A DNA stretch of 64,000 nucleotides. Origin: Pectinophora gossypiella. Taxonomy: Eukaryota; Arthropoda; Insecta; Lepidoptera; Gelechiidae. Shown piece by piece: positions 1 to 9,984 of this stretch. The notes beneath the pieces are model-generated. The model saw only the letters and a program-made list of their open reading frames with translations. It was not told where the DNA came from and ran no database searches. A program made the position numbers and the translations under genes. Numbering within the stretch: the first letter of the stretch is position 1; the number at the start of each line of letters is the position of its first letter. The stretch covers positions 5,276,624 through 5,340,623 of the forward strand of contig NC_065431.1 in NCBI RefSeq assembly GCF_024362695.1, in the 5' to 3' direction.

Positions 1-227
1 GGTAATCGACAAGCATAAAATTTATGGAACACACGTCAATTTTAAGCACATTTTAAGCACAAATCTAAAACAACCGTCTAAAAATTCGCCCGGGTTATTC
101 ATTTATTTACTCATTCTTCCTAAAATTAAGAGCTGTCAATCATCCGTCCCTTTCCTTTTCGGCGGATAAGAAAATGACAGGTATAACTTAAAGTAAAATT
201 AAGAGATGTCTGCAGGAATCGGGGCCA
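1..227. mobile_element. MITE family H, partial copy
   Basis: Matches the dispersed inverted-repeat element seen in fuller form at 18028-18402, 39655-40060 and 55942-56330. It carries the shared stretches around ggtaatcgacaagcataaaa and the right arm ending in gtctgcaggaatcggggcca. Only the inner left part and the right terminal arm are present; the left end is cut by the window edge. Non-coding. The next 70 bases (230-300) show nothing recognisable. Confidence 0.75.
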
Positions 228-300
228 TTATGTTAGTAAGATGTGACTTATGAAACTATTGTTAGTAACGAAAATTATATTTTGCACGCATTTATGACCA

Positions 301-1472
301 TCACGTGAACGGGTAATTTCCCGTGATCGTCACCCTACGCACAAAACATCTCCAAAGCGGCGATGTGTATCGATCAGCTAATGTCTTCAGGATGCTGTTG
401 GGGCTGTTTCTCAACCGGGTGAGCAGGGAGCCAGTTTTTTTGCGTAAGATCGCTTCGAAACCATCGGTCTGATACTCCGCAAACATCCCCGAAGCGCTAC
501 AAAAACGCGGTAGACCCAACATCATCCTAAAGACATTATTATACTGTATACGCAGGGTCTCAAGCGATTTTTTGGTGTACCCAACCCACAGATTTCCCGT
601 GTACCTACTTTGACAATATGCTTTAAAAAGCGTGACCTTGACATCATCCGTACAGCGAGAAAATTTGCGAGCCAGCATATTACCCCTAACCGCAAGAGCC
701 CTGCGCTCCCTTTCAATGTCATCATCGTCTTTGAGGTCGCCGGTTATAACATGCCCCAGATATTGAAATTTATTTACCCGTTTTATATTCATACCATTAA
801 GGGAAACGCTGGTGTTGTTATGGGAACATTTACCCGCGACCTCAAAGACCATGTATTCAGTCTTTTTCACATTATAACTGAGACCATGCTCAACAGCATA
901 GGCCTCACAGACCTTCAACAAATCCTTAAGGCCCCCCACCGTGGGGCTGAGCAGCACCATGTCGTCAGCGTAGCTTATATTGTTTGTGCTAACTCCATCT
1001 ATACTGCAACCGACACGCATGCTGCTCAGCTTCACAATGAGATCGTCAATGTAGATGTTGAAAAGCTTGGGAGAAGACAACCCCCCCTGTCTAACCCCGC
1101 ATTCCAACACATACGCATCCGATAAGGAATCCGCCCACTTGACCTGATTTGTTTGGTTAGCATACCAAAACTTGAGCATATTTTGCACTTCCTCCAGCAC
1201 ACCCCTCCTCTCCAACTTCCTCCAAAGCACATCATATGACACCAGGTCAAAGGCTTTGGAGAGGTCCAGGAAGCAGGCGTATACCGGCGTCCTACGATCA
1301 GTGTAGTACTGGATAGTATGCTTAAGACTTACTATAGCACTTTCAGTCGAGAGTCCAGGTCGGAACCCGAACTGTGCATCCTGTATGTTGGCGTATTTTT
1401 CCAATTCAGAGGTAAGCACACTATCCAGCACCTTAGCAATCGTTGTTGCTAGCGAAATAGGACGATAGTCTC
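301..1472 (-). mobile_element. Non-LTR retrotransposon, reverse transcriptase fragment
   Basis: An uninterrupted minus-strand frame encodes much of a LINE reverse transcriptase. It starts at the 5' break near 1472 (DYRPISLATT) and runs to a stop at 301. Visible RT motifs in order are FGFRPGLSTES (motif 2 region), FLDLSKAFD (motif A), GVRQGGLSSPKLFNIYIDDL (motif B/4) and SYADDMVLLS (motif C, catalytic YADD), followed by a thumb-like region with KFQYLGHVI. The endonuclease and N-terminal RT blocks are missing, so this is a 5'-truncated dead copy although the frame is still open. The clade cannot be fixed by eye. At 1472 it abuts an unrelated LINE 3' tail. Confidence 0.9.
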
Positions 1473-1474
1473 AA

Positions 1475-1558
1475 ATCTAAAATCTATGGAGTAATGAAGG
1501 CGATTACTCCACCGACAAGAGCGCAGCTCTTAAATAAAGAGAGAGAGAGAGAGAGAGA
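1475..1558 (+). repeat. LINE 3' end with (GA)n tail
   Basis: The sequence around ctatggagtaatg..gcgattactcc..aagagcgcagctct, followed by a GA microsatellite, recurs at 2650-2710, 17100-17155 and, in reverse, 32550-32600. It is the 3' terminus of one LINE family. The copy at 16920-17160 still carries the coding C-terminus. Confidence 0.6.
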
Positions 1559-1626
1559 GTAAAAGATTTACTTACAGTTTTAATGATTTTTATACACCTA
1601 TGTGTCACAATAAACTCTCTTTCCAG

Positions 1627-3348
1627 CAGGACGGCAATATGTTCGTCCCTTTCATGCAGGGGATGATGCAGTCTCTTCTATCGAAAGAGGTGTTGTACCC
1701 CTCGCTCAAGGAGTTAGTGGACAAGTACCCCGCCTGGCTGGCTGAGAATAAGGGCAAAATCGATGCCGCAGAGTATGACAGGTAAACATGCTTACACTCC
1801 CTTCTATTCAAGGTATTGTGCCCCAGGCTCAGGGAGTTAGTGGACAAGTACCCCAACTGCCCAGCTGAGAATAAGGGCAAGATCGATGCCGCAGAGTATG
1901 GCAGGTAAACATACATACAGTCCCTTCTATCCAAGGTATTGTGCCCCATACTCAGGGAGTTAGTGGACAAGTACCCCAACTGACCAGGTGAGAATAAGGG
2001 CAAGATCGATGCCGCAGAGCATGACAGGTAAACATGCTTACACTCCCTTCTATTCAAGGTATTGTGCCCCAAGCTCAGGGAGTTAGTGGACAAGTACCCC
2101 TGCTTTCTGTTAGATCAACGTGATAGGTGGCGAACCGTATCTCCGTCTGAATAAATTAATAAAATACATCCGTATAATATTTATTTTCATTCCACCATTT
2201 GTCCATCAGGTTCTCAAAACAACAGGAGCTGATGCTGAAAGTGTGCGCGGAATTGGAGCCCGAACAGGAGTCAGACCCTGAGGATGTCAGGAGGAAACGA
2301 TTCGAGACTGTACTGGACCTCATGCAGAAGGTGAGGTCATGCGAATATAAAAATAAGCAGTCCCCGACCAAACAACGACAGGGCTACCAGAACGTAGTGG
2401 GTAGCTCACTGGGACGGGCTAACCTATAAAATGCTACTTAGGTTCTATGACGATCTTGTGACGTAGCGAGTAGACGCCGCTACTTCAAAAGCGCACCCCT
2501 GATGCCGGGCAGCAGCGGTATCAGTACTGGTTGGAGGCCGAGGAAATGGATTCTGGTAGGGCTCTAGCTAGAACATCACCGATTGAGAAATTGGTCGGTG
2601 TACTGCGGAACGGAAGGCGATTGGGGCAACGACCATTCTACACGCCCTATCTATGGAGTAATGGCGATTACTCCACCGACAAGAGGGCAGCTGAAATAAA
2701 GAAAGAAAGGTCATCCATTTAATTTCTCTCATGAAAAATCTCTATTGGTGTTAGCCCACACCAATAAAGAGTTATTTTTTGTTTACTGGTGGTAGGAGCC
2801 AATTGGTAGAACGTTTGCCTCTCACTTTGAGGTCGCAGATTCGAATCCAGCACAGGCCTAAACCAATGATTGCCGAATTTGTTCTCGAATTCATGTATGA
2901 ATCATAAATTATTATTGGTAGTCCACCTCACAACCCACACGATAGAAGATATATCAACCTATATGCCTAGTATCTTTTGTAACTATTTTCTTATATTCTG
3001 GTACAATAAAGTATACAGGGTGTTAGTGTAGTATACAGGGTTGATGTCAAGTGGATTTTATTGGAGAAAATCATGAATTTTTTGTGTTTTTTAAACATAT
3101 TTTCAGTTTCACACTTTTGCGACGACAAATTCCACTTGATATCAGCTCAAAATCATGGCCTGAATCTTCCTCAAATTTCCTTACGATGTCACTAACACCT
3201 TGTAAGTATTTGATTTGTCAATTATTTCATTTCACAGATGCAAGACCTAGGCCAGCCGCCTACGGAGCTGGTGGGCGACATAGCCGTGCCTCCGCAGGGC
3301 TTCGCCCCGCCGACGGGGCAGGACCCCAGCCAGTGCAGCCTCATGTAA
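1627..3348 (+). CDS. Pex19: Peroxisomal biogenesis factor 19 (PEX19), C-terminal exons
   Basis: PEX19 is the cytosolic chaperone and import receptor for peroxisomal membrane proteins and docks on PEX3. Three exons are visible: 1627-1781, 2210-2330 and 3238-3348 (stop TAA). Acceptors are ctctctttccag, tttgtccatcag and atttcacag; donors are AG|gtaaac and AAG|gtgagg. The phases join without a break (155+121+111 nt) to give 128 residues. The translation includes the hallmark stretches MQSLLSKEVLYPSLKELVDKY and RFETVLDLMQK, then MQDLGQPPTELVGD, and ends in CSLM, a CaaX farnesylation box as in other PEX19 proteins. The C-terminal domain binds cargo membrane-protein signals; the PEX3-binding N-terminus must lie upstream of the window (human PEX19 is 299 residues, from memory). 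The first exon is followed by degenerate tandem copies of itself (1791-2100). The last intron carries a MITE that ends about 35 bp before the final acceptor. No AATAAA is evident before the MITE at 3459. Confidence 0.93.
1791..2100 (+). repeat. Tandem degenerate copies of a PEX19 exon (123-bp period)
   Basis: The 123-bp unit 1668-1790 consists of the last 114 bp of the PEX19 exon plus 9 bp of intron. It is repeated as 1791-1913, 1914-2036 and a partial 2037-2100. Each full copy keeps the donor (gtaaac at 1905 and 2028). Copy 1 is open in frame but has cactcc instead of an AG acceptor. Copy 2 has an upstream acag but a TGA at 1981. Copy 3 breaks off inside the exon homology, where an unrelated repeat (2105-2150) begins. 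They look like non-functional exon duplicates. Confidence 0.9.
2500..2716 (+). repeat. LINE 3' fragment inside PEX19 intron
   Basis: The end of this stretch (ctatggagtaatggcgatta..ctccaccgacaagag) matches the LINE tail at 1485-1550 and 17105-17140. The upstream part (2500-2640) probably belongs to the same degenerate element but shows no intact frame. Confidence 0.5.
2790..2960 (+). mobile_element. Chimeric SINE: family B head joined to family A tail
   Basis: It starts with the tRNA-like head of SINE B (A-box-like ggagccaattggtag, B-box-like gattcgaatcc, then cacaggcctaaacca). At about 2918 it switches to the terminal segment of SINE A (ccacctcacaacccacacgatagaag). The two segments normally belong to different families. 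Confidence 0.7.
3018..3203. mobile_element. Fold-back MITE (gtgttagtga family)
   Basis: Begins with gggtgttagtg and ends with the inverse, gatgtcactaacacctt. Inside are the paired halves attttattggag..gaatttt and cgacaaattccacttgatatcagctca. The same family recurs at 7505-7632, 24380-24490, 29140-29430, 34340-34780 and 39100-39195. Confidence 0.7.
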
Positions 3349-3458
3349 CGGGAGGAGGGCCGCGCCGGACACCGCGAGTGTATGGACGTATCTTAAACGG
3401 CGATCGTACGGTCATTGTGTCAGTTTGGAAGTTACAAGTGTAAGAACCTTGTCGCATT

Positions 3459-3806
3459 CATGGTATAAGTAGACCAGGTACCTATGCTCAATTCTATGAC
3501 AAGTCGCCATTACTAGCCCTTTGATGACGTAAGTGTCACCACTGTGTTACCATTAAATTGTTATCTCCAACATTCCAAGGACGTAAATTTTATTAATGAA
3601 AATTAAGTGAATCATTGACTAGTGTATTTAATTACTATTACTTGTCACATATTATAAAATCATTAAAAAGTTCATTAAATTAAAAACATTGGACGTGGGT
3701 AATTTATTTTTTACGAAATGGCAACACAGGGTGGGATGACGTCAGCTGGGCTAACCTTGAAATGTTAGCTGTCACTTTTGAGCTTACGTAGTTTTCTTAT
3801 ACCATG
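3459..3806. mobile_element. P-element-like MITE with perfect 8-bp target duplication
   Basis: The termini CATGGTATAA and TTATACCATG are exact inverted repeats, flanked by the identical 8-mer gtcgcatt at 3451-3458 and 3807-3814. CATG-initiated termini with an 8-bp duplication are typical of the P superfamily (family knowledge); the assignment is inferred. A second copy lies at 7757-8336. Non-coding. Confidence 0.8.
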
Positions 3807-4053
3807 GTCGCATTAACGACATTTGACGTTCAGTGAGAATTTGTTGCAATATGTCCAAATGTCCAATGTGACAGGGTTCTAAACTTACAAGTGCCTATGC
3901 TGCTAATTTTTAATGGCCCTCGGTATAGGCTAAATTCCAACTAGTCAAATCAGTTACTTTTTACTAAACTAAACGTCAAAACACGGAATTACTAAGGAGT
4001 TTGTATGAAAAGCACACTGTCTCTTCTTCTTTGCGAATCGATGGCGATCGAAA

Positions 4054-4340
4054 CTAATTTTTTGCTGACCAATACTTGGCCACGCTTACGGCATTGTCAG
4101 TGGCTTCGTACAGGTCTTTAATAGTGCAGGTGTTAGGGCACTTAGGACAGCACAAAAGGTGAGCCATAGTTTGTGGTGATACTCCACACTCGCAATCATC
4201 GCAACCATCAACCAGGTATCCCCACCTGCAGAGATTATCCTTGCAGCGGCCAACCTGTGTCCGGAGCCTATTTAAAGACTTCCATGTGGGCCACGCTAGA
4301 TTACTTCCAGGCGGGAGACCCTCACGCACACTGTGACGTC
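4054..4340 (-). mobile_element. LINE ORF2 C-terminal fragment
   Basis: About 90 codons with the Cys/His-rich C-terminus typical of insect LINE polyproteins: SLNRLRTQVGRCKDNLCRWG, then CDDCECG and QTMAHLLCCPKC, ending at a stop at 4054. No RT remains. Confidence 0.75.
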
Positions 4341-4439
4341 ATAGAAAAACGTGACAAAATGTCGCACTACTTCTTTTTTTCACAATGATCGTACCATAAT
4401 GATTTGCCGAGAAATCGGGGACTCTCCAAGCCACGTTCC

Positions 4440-5190
4440 TTAACAAAAATATAGATTGCACTTTACCACATTGCCTTCATTTAACCATCAAATTTCATGG
4501 ATAACAGACATAAAAAAGCAACTTTTATCTTTGTTTTTGGGTATAAATGATGACTCTTGTTATTACACCTAGACACAACACATCTTCCACCCATTATTAT
4601 TCTGATCAAAATAAAAAGAAGCAATATACTGTAGACAACAGGTCGACATGGCAGTTCTCTAGTGACGTGACGTTTTCAATATCGATATATTTTTATTATG
4701 TATGTAACAAAATGTGAATAAAATAATACCACGTTTTCATTTAAGTTAATATTTATTCATCTGAATCATCTAACGTATCGCTACAAAAACTTAAAGAATC
4801 TTCGTCACCGGTATCTCCGACTTTTATAATAAAATATTCCATTTCATTTTCCATTGAATTATTGTTTTTTTTGCTTGAACACGCGACGAAGATGCAACCG
4901 TAGCCATTTTTAAAACACAATAGTAATAAATTATGTGAGCGAGATTATAATCGATAAACGCGGTCGATACGGACTCGTGCGACACTAAGACTAAGACGCC
5001 GCGGGGACTGTGCGGGTGTGCGGGGCGACCCCGCCTCCGCGGCTCACCTCATGCCCCGATTGCCATGTCGACCTGTCGTCAACTTTAGGTAGCAACTTAA
5101 TACGTATTTCAACGTATATAAAATACCCGAGCAGTGAGAAAATTGGTAATTATTACGTACCGCCATCTATTTTTTTAAGGAAATGTGGCC
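4440..5190 (-). repeat. Dispersed element K, relic copy with THAP-like start
   Basis: Shares blocks with 8815-9400: attacagacat near 4505/8885, gataaatgatgac near 4542/9147, cacccattattattct near 4590/9190, and acccgagtaatgagaaaat near 5125/9322. On the minus strand at about 4605-4520 it reads MGGRCVV..C, resembling the start of a THAP zinc finger. A short acidic frame (MENEMEYF..DDSDE) lies at about 4852-4754. No long ORF survives. Confidence 0.5.
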
Positions 5191-5389
5191 TGAAATGTCC
5201 CTCACGCACCATAGACTGTGATGTCTGTTCACCCTGTGTGTTAATTAGCGTGATGTTTTCACATTTCGATCACTATGACACTACCTTTCGATGCAGAGAT
5301 TTTAGATTTGTTTTATGGTACATTGATATAATCACGCTATAGTAATCCGTATTGGGTGGGTAAAGCTAAAGCCTACTAGGCAACATGTC

Positions 5390-5480
5390 CGGCAACGTTG
5401 CATAACAGCGCGCAACGTTGCACAACAGCGCGCAACGTTGCACAACAGCGCGCAACTTTGCCAGCTAAAGCGCAACAGCG
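5390..5480. repeat. Short tandem repeat, 20-bp unit
   Basis: Four consecutive copies of gcaacgttgcacaacagcgc (with small variants) followed by a degenerate fifth. The rest of 5190-5860 is AT-rich and shows nothing recognisable. Confidence 0.85.
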
Positions 5481-5867
5481 CGGCACGCTCTCACAGGAGC
5501 GAATAGCTTGCAACGGGAAAGTGTATCAGAGTCGTTATTTTTTCCATTTAATAATAAAAAATAATGAACGAGAAACGAATTTATACATACTGAAATAAAA
5601 TTATTACATGCCTTGAGGGGACGGCCCGATAAGTTGGGTTTTTTTTTTTAAATTATCAATCGGTATAATCTATAATTCTTTTTGCATCGAATTAGAACGG
5701 TATTAATTGTGCTATTATGGTTATATGGGATTGAAATGTGGGTTATGCTTGATTGAATTGAATGTAAAAAATGTTTTATATACATATTTATACTATATTA
5801 TATGATAACTAGTACGTAACGCGTGACTAATGGGGTAGCCAGGGCCATGCCATCACCAAAATTACAA

Positions 5868-6031
5868 CCTGGGGGGTTAAAATGGCCACATCGAAGCAAT
5901 TCATCTAAGAAAGCAATATTGCAATTTGACATTTGCGCATATAAAAGTAAGTGCGCAACGCAAACAAATGTCAAATAGCAATATTGCTTTCTTAGATGAA
6001 TTGCTTCGATGTGGCCATTTTAACCCCCCTG
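5868..6031. mobile_element. Fold-back MITE
   Basis: Near-perfect long inverted repeat. The left arm runs from ggggggttaaaatggccaca through attcatctaagaaagcaata; the right arm is its inverse, ending in tttaacccccct. A short spacer contains gcgcatataaaagtaag. A second copy is at 47655-47816. Confidence 0.9.
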
Positions 6032-6201
6032 TTTTCGTAACATTTTTTTTAATGTAGTGCAAGAAATATCCGTAGAGACCGCGCCGCGAAAATACCGCGG
6101 ATTTTAATGGAACTAATTGACAGGACTTACATAAGTATTCGAAGATGGACTACCGACCTTTCCTCCACTCGACTCGGCCTCAGCTGAGAATTTTGGTATT
6201 C

Positions 6202-6345
6202 TAAGGGTGGTATTAATAAACGAATCTCAGCTGAGACTGCCCTCAAGGTCATGCTCAAGTCCCTGTTTTTATATGAGAACTGTCACATTGACATGATCTT
6301 GAGGGCAGTCTCGAAGCTGAGATTAGTTTATTAATACCGCCCTAA
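6202..6345. mobile_element. Fold-back MITE
   Basis: The left arm taagggtggtattaataaac is matched by the right arm gtttattaataccgcccta, with inner inverted blocks gactgccctcaaggtcatg / catgatcttgagggcagtc. A second copy is at 37990-38135. Confidence 0.9.
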
Positions 6346-6454
6346 GTTGACATTTACGTACTTGAGGACTTTACTCACTGGAGTCGAGCATGTCATACTG
6401 CCAACATGATAATACGAAATTAATGACGTCATGCCTTACTGGAGTAAACTCTGA

Positions 6455-6597
6455 GATGGGTGAATATCAAAATGTGCCAAGTTTGGTGGCGAACTTTCAT
6501 ATTATTTTTTCGTGAAAAATTGTTTTCCGACATGAAAAAGGATCCAAAAGGATCCGAAAGGATGTCGGAATCCGACATTTTGATATTCACCCAGATA
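6455..6597. mobile_element. Fold-back element
   Basis: Terminal inverted repeat: tgggtgaatatcaaaatgt on the left, acattttgatattcaccca on the right. Inside are aaaggatccaaaaggatccg-type repeats. Single copy in this window. Confidence 0.75.
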
Positions 6598-6904
6598 AGG
6601 AATATTTTGAGCAGAGTTCGAGGAGAAAAAAAAAATATAAATAAGATCTTGAGATCGCCTCAACTGAGAACGGAATCAAGAAAGGTTTCTTGGAGTATAA
6701 AAACAGTTTGATAGCTTGAAAAATTACAGCTAAAAAAAAACTTTGACAGCTGTCAAAATGGTGTCGTCCTTCACTTACGACATGTGCAAGAAAAAGATGG
6801 CTAGTTTTAGAACGGTCGCACTGATATAAAAGTAAGTTGTAGGCCGATAAAGATGGTAATGAGAATAAAAGAAATGACAAAATTTTACTTGAACGATAAT
6901 GAAT

Positions 6905-7062
6905 GTACATAATAACGGGTTCTTACCGCGTTTAAATGGGGATATGAGACTCCTCTCTCTTTTGGCTCTCTCTCTTGGGAGTCTCATATCCCCATTTAAA
7001 CGCGGTAAGAACCCGTTATTATGTGCTTTAATTATGATAATAACCGCGTAAACTTAAAACAA
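6905..7062. mobile_element. Fold-back MITE, deleted copy
   Basis: Arms start with cataataacgggttcttacc and close with the inverse. The centre is a short loop of ctctctcttttggctctctc. The flank to 7062 (ataaccgcgtaaacttaaaa) is the outer part of the same family, found fuller at 19756-20066, 41104-41292 and 44743-44960. Confidence 0.85.
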
Positions 7063-7204
7063 TGATAATGAATGTGTTCGAAATGTACTGAGTAATTCGT
7101 AAAATATTTTAAAATCACTCAACAAAATGCGTTCTTTTTATGTTACTCATATTTTTCATATTTATATTCTGTGATTAGGTTTTCATGTCCAAGATGCAAA
7201 CAGT

Positions 7205-7632
7205 ATAATAACATAAGAGTCTATATACGTCCCGCTGCTGGGCACAGGCCTCCCCTCAATCAACCGGAGGGGGTATGGAGCATACTCTACCACGCTGCTC
7301 CACTGCGGGTTGGTGGAGGTGTTTTTTACGCATTCAATAGTGTATAATTATATAATTATTATTTTAGTGCCGAAGATAACATAATGGTGAATTATATTTG
7401 ACAAACAAAATCGATATATTTTGTGATTTCAAATTGCTTTTTCTAAATCAGTTCTAATTGCATTATTTTGTTTTAAATTGCTATTTAAAAAGCAACATAA
7501 TACAAGGTGTTAGTGACACTGTAACAAATACCGAGGGGGATTATTCAGGCCATGATTCTTAATTGAATTTCCTGTTGAAAATATTAGTGTTTTTTTTTTA
7601 ATTATTTTCTTTTCTTGTCACTAACACCCTGT
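7205..7632. repeat. SINE D fragment (7205-7330) and fold-back MITE (7505-7632)
   Basis: 7205-7330 is the terminal half of SINE D in reverse (cccgctgctgggcacaggcc, ctccactgcgggttggtgg). 7505-7632 opens with ggtgttagtgacact and closes with gtcactaacaccctg, a short copy of the gtgttagtga MITE. The 170 bp between them is AT-rich and unassigned. Confidence 0.7.
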
Positions 7633-7756
7633 ATTTATCGAAGATAGCCGAAATCTGGCAACCCTTAACATTAAAAATTGTCTGTAGTCCACACCACGGA
7701 AGAAGTCCCGCGGATTTCAATGAAACTAATCGACAAGTCATAATAATTCTATTCAG

Positions 7757-8336
7757 CATGCTATAACAAAACGAGGTATGCTCAATCCTATGAAAAGCCG
7801 CCATTACTGGCCGTTTGATGACGTAAATGTTACATGAGTGTTACCATTAAATTGGTATCTCCAACTGATGAGCTCGGTGGCGCAGCGGTAAACGCGCTCG
7901 GTCTGCGATTGTTGGAATTAAGCAACTTTCGCTCAGGCCGGTCTTAGGATGGGTGACCACAAAAAAAAGTTTTCATCTCGAGCTCCTCCGTGCTTCGGAA
8001 GGGACGTTAAGCCGTTGGTCCCGGCTGCATTAACAGTCGTTAATAACCATCGATCCGCACTGGGCCCGCGTGGTGGTTTAAGGCCCGGTCTAATCCATCC
8101 ATAGGGAAGGCCTGTGCCCCAGCAGTGGGGACGTTAATGGGCTGATGATGATGGTATCTCCCAACATTCCAAAGATTAAAATTGTAAGCAAATCTTTTAT
8201 TAAAAAGTAAATTAAAAACATTAGTTGCTGGTAATTTATTTTTAAAAATGGCAACGGAGGGTGAGATTACGTCAGCTGGGCTAACCTTGAAATGCTAGCT
8301 GTCACTTTTGAGCATACCGTGTTTAATTATACCATG
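7757..8336. mobile_element. P-element-like MITE nested in another MITE
   Basis: Termini CATGCTATAA / TTATACCATG, flanked by the 8-bp duplication ctattcag at 7749-7756 and 8337-8344. Body homologous to 3459-3806. Interrupted by a SINE at 7863-8151. Confidence 0.85.
7863..8151 (+). mobile_element. 5S/tRNA-headed SINE, full length
   Basis: Starts with gagctcggtggcgcagcggt (tRNA A-box-like), then a 5S rRNA-like promoter (aattaagcaact and gatgggtgaccac). Next come the shared SINE core (ccgtgcttcggaagggacgt) and a tail ending in gatgatgatg. Flanked by a duplication of tggtatctcc at 7853-7862 and 8152-8161. Confidence 0.88.
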
Positions 8337-8814
8337 CTATTCAGAATCTGCGACGCTAGCGCCACGGTCGCGGGACTTCTTTCGTGGTTTCGTGAAATCT
8401 AAATAACCACTTTTTTTTATATTACACATTTTTTTTCTGAAATTTTCAGTTTTTTAACTATACTTTTCATGTGGGATAGACAAAAGACTTCATCCATACA
8501 GCCTGGTGTATTTCTTTTTCATCATTTAAATTAAGAAAATGGGTATTAAAATTACCTTAATTTTTACAACACAATGTAAAATTTACATCTTTTAAAATGG
8601 TCAGCGGCACAAATTATTTGACACATAGAATATTTGATTCATTATAATTGTGTTTAAAATTATTTTATTTATTGTTATTGTATTGTAGTATTGTATAAGT
8701 TTCGTTGTTAGAAAAACAATAAACTTTTAGTTACCAATATGAAGTTTTATTTAAGTAATATGTGTTATCCATACCAGGATCAAAAAAATATAATCAATAA
8801 GGGACTTTCCAGGG

Positions 8815-9400
8815 TAAGTTCGTCAAAAACAACATAGATGGAGCTGTGCAGATTTTCCTTGGTTTAAACTAATTTCATGGATTACAGACATATGCATCTT
8901 TTTTTTTTTTATGTGTGTATATTTTAATGTTCATTTTATCATTAATTTATACAATTTGTCACTTAAAATTACGAATAATTAAAACATTTCAAATTATAAC
9001 ACAAACACTAGTCAGTCTAAAATACCGCCCCCTTTCGTACCCGGTTCAAAGGTGCCCATTATACTGGTCGCGTTACCGCGCACTATTGCCAAGGAAACCT
9101 GTTGAACCAGGAACGAGCTGCATCTTTTATCTTTGTTTTTAGGGATAAATGATGACCCTTTTTATTACACCCAGGCAGAACACATTTTCCACCCATTATT
9201 ATTCTGGTCAAAATAAAGAGAAGCAATATAGGTAGCAAATTAATTTTATGCATAATGTGATCCAAATATCACGCAACAATTATTTTTCTATGCCATTACA
9301 TTGTATTTTGGAATAATTATGTACCCGAGTAATGAGAAAATAGATATTACGTTAAAGCTGTACAACGCCATCTATATATTGTTTGGTCACAGTAGATTTT
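8815..9400 (-). repeat. Dispersed element K, second copy, THAP-like N-terminus
   Basis: Homologous in blocks to 4440-5190. On the minus strand near 9200-9110 it reads MGGKCVLPGCNKKGHHLSLK; the CxxxxC after MGG followed by a basic run resembles the first zinc ligands of a THAP domain (known in P-type transposases and derived host proteins). The frame ends soon after, so it is a relic. 8390-8815 and 9400-9885 are AT-rich with nothing recognisable. Confidence 0.45.
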
Positions 9401-9888
9401 TGCGGTAAGAGTAATAAACATTTTTTTTTTATGTAGATTACAGTTTTACTAGGTTACAGTGGCCTTTTGGGCTGCATTAGTTTGAGCCCTCTCAATTCAC
9501 AAATAATAAATAAAAATGATAAGGATTACTTATAATTATCATACAATTTTTTTTCTACTCAAAACATTAGTCGCCAAACTAGACACCAATAGAAATTAAA
9601 AAAAGAAGTTATAATTTTGAAGTAACAACTTCTTTTGAGGATTTCCTTGTTCATTTTGACTTAGCCATAATACATTTCAATCAGATAGAGGTACTTTAGG
9701 CAGCATGGTTTTACGATCTTAGCCTGACCCTATAATGGGCAAAAGGAAAAAAAGGAGTTACTACATAGTGAGTATAATATGCTCAATGGTTCATCACACA
9801 AAGCAATTTTTTAAAGGCCCTTAATTTTGTTTAATTCTTATGGAGAAAGCTCAAACTACAAATTAAAACAAAGATTACACGCAATACA

Positions 9889-9894
9889 TTTATT
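9889..9894 (-). terminator. LSm2 polyadenylation signal
   Basis: AATAAA on the minus strand (tttatt on +), about 90 nt beyond the LSm2 stop. This is the only canonical hexamer at a usual distance. Confidence 0.7.
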
Positions 9895-9984
9895 GAGGAG
9901 TCACTTTATAGAGAAAACTTGTACTTAAAAGTAGTATTTACACTCGGTCCAAAACTTAGCTTCACATTTTTGAGGTTATGTGTT

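Larger units (their letters stand above)
7693..8389. mobile_element. MITE split by nested insertions
   Basis: Outer element seen as 7693-7756 and 8337-8389, with termini cacggaagaagtcccgc / gcgggacttctttcgtgg. Its uninterrupted relative is 12232-12338. The gap is filled by a P-like MITE, which in turn contains a SINE, so this is a three-level nest. Confidence 0.85.

Noticed and set aside
610..1125. 171-codon + strand frame
   Set aside because: Antisense shadow of the LINE reverse transcriptase, whose minus-strand frame carries the YADD and other RT motifs.
1605..2093. 162-codon minus-strand frame with repeated motifs
   Set aside because: It is the antisense of the 123-bp PEX19 exon array; it stays open only because the period is a multiple of 3.
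7900..7960. 5S rRNA gene
   Set aside because: Only about 60 bp of internal-promoter-like sequence is present in each of seven copies, within a SINE, without 5S ends.
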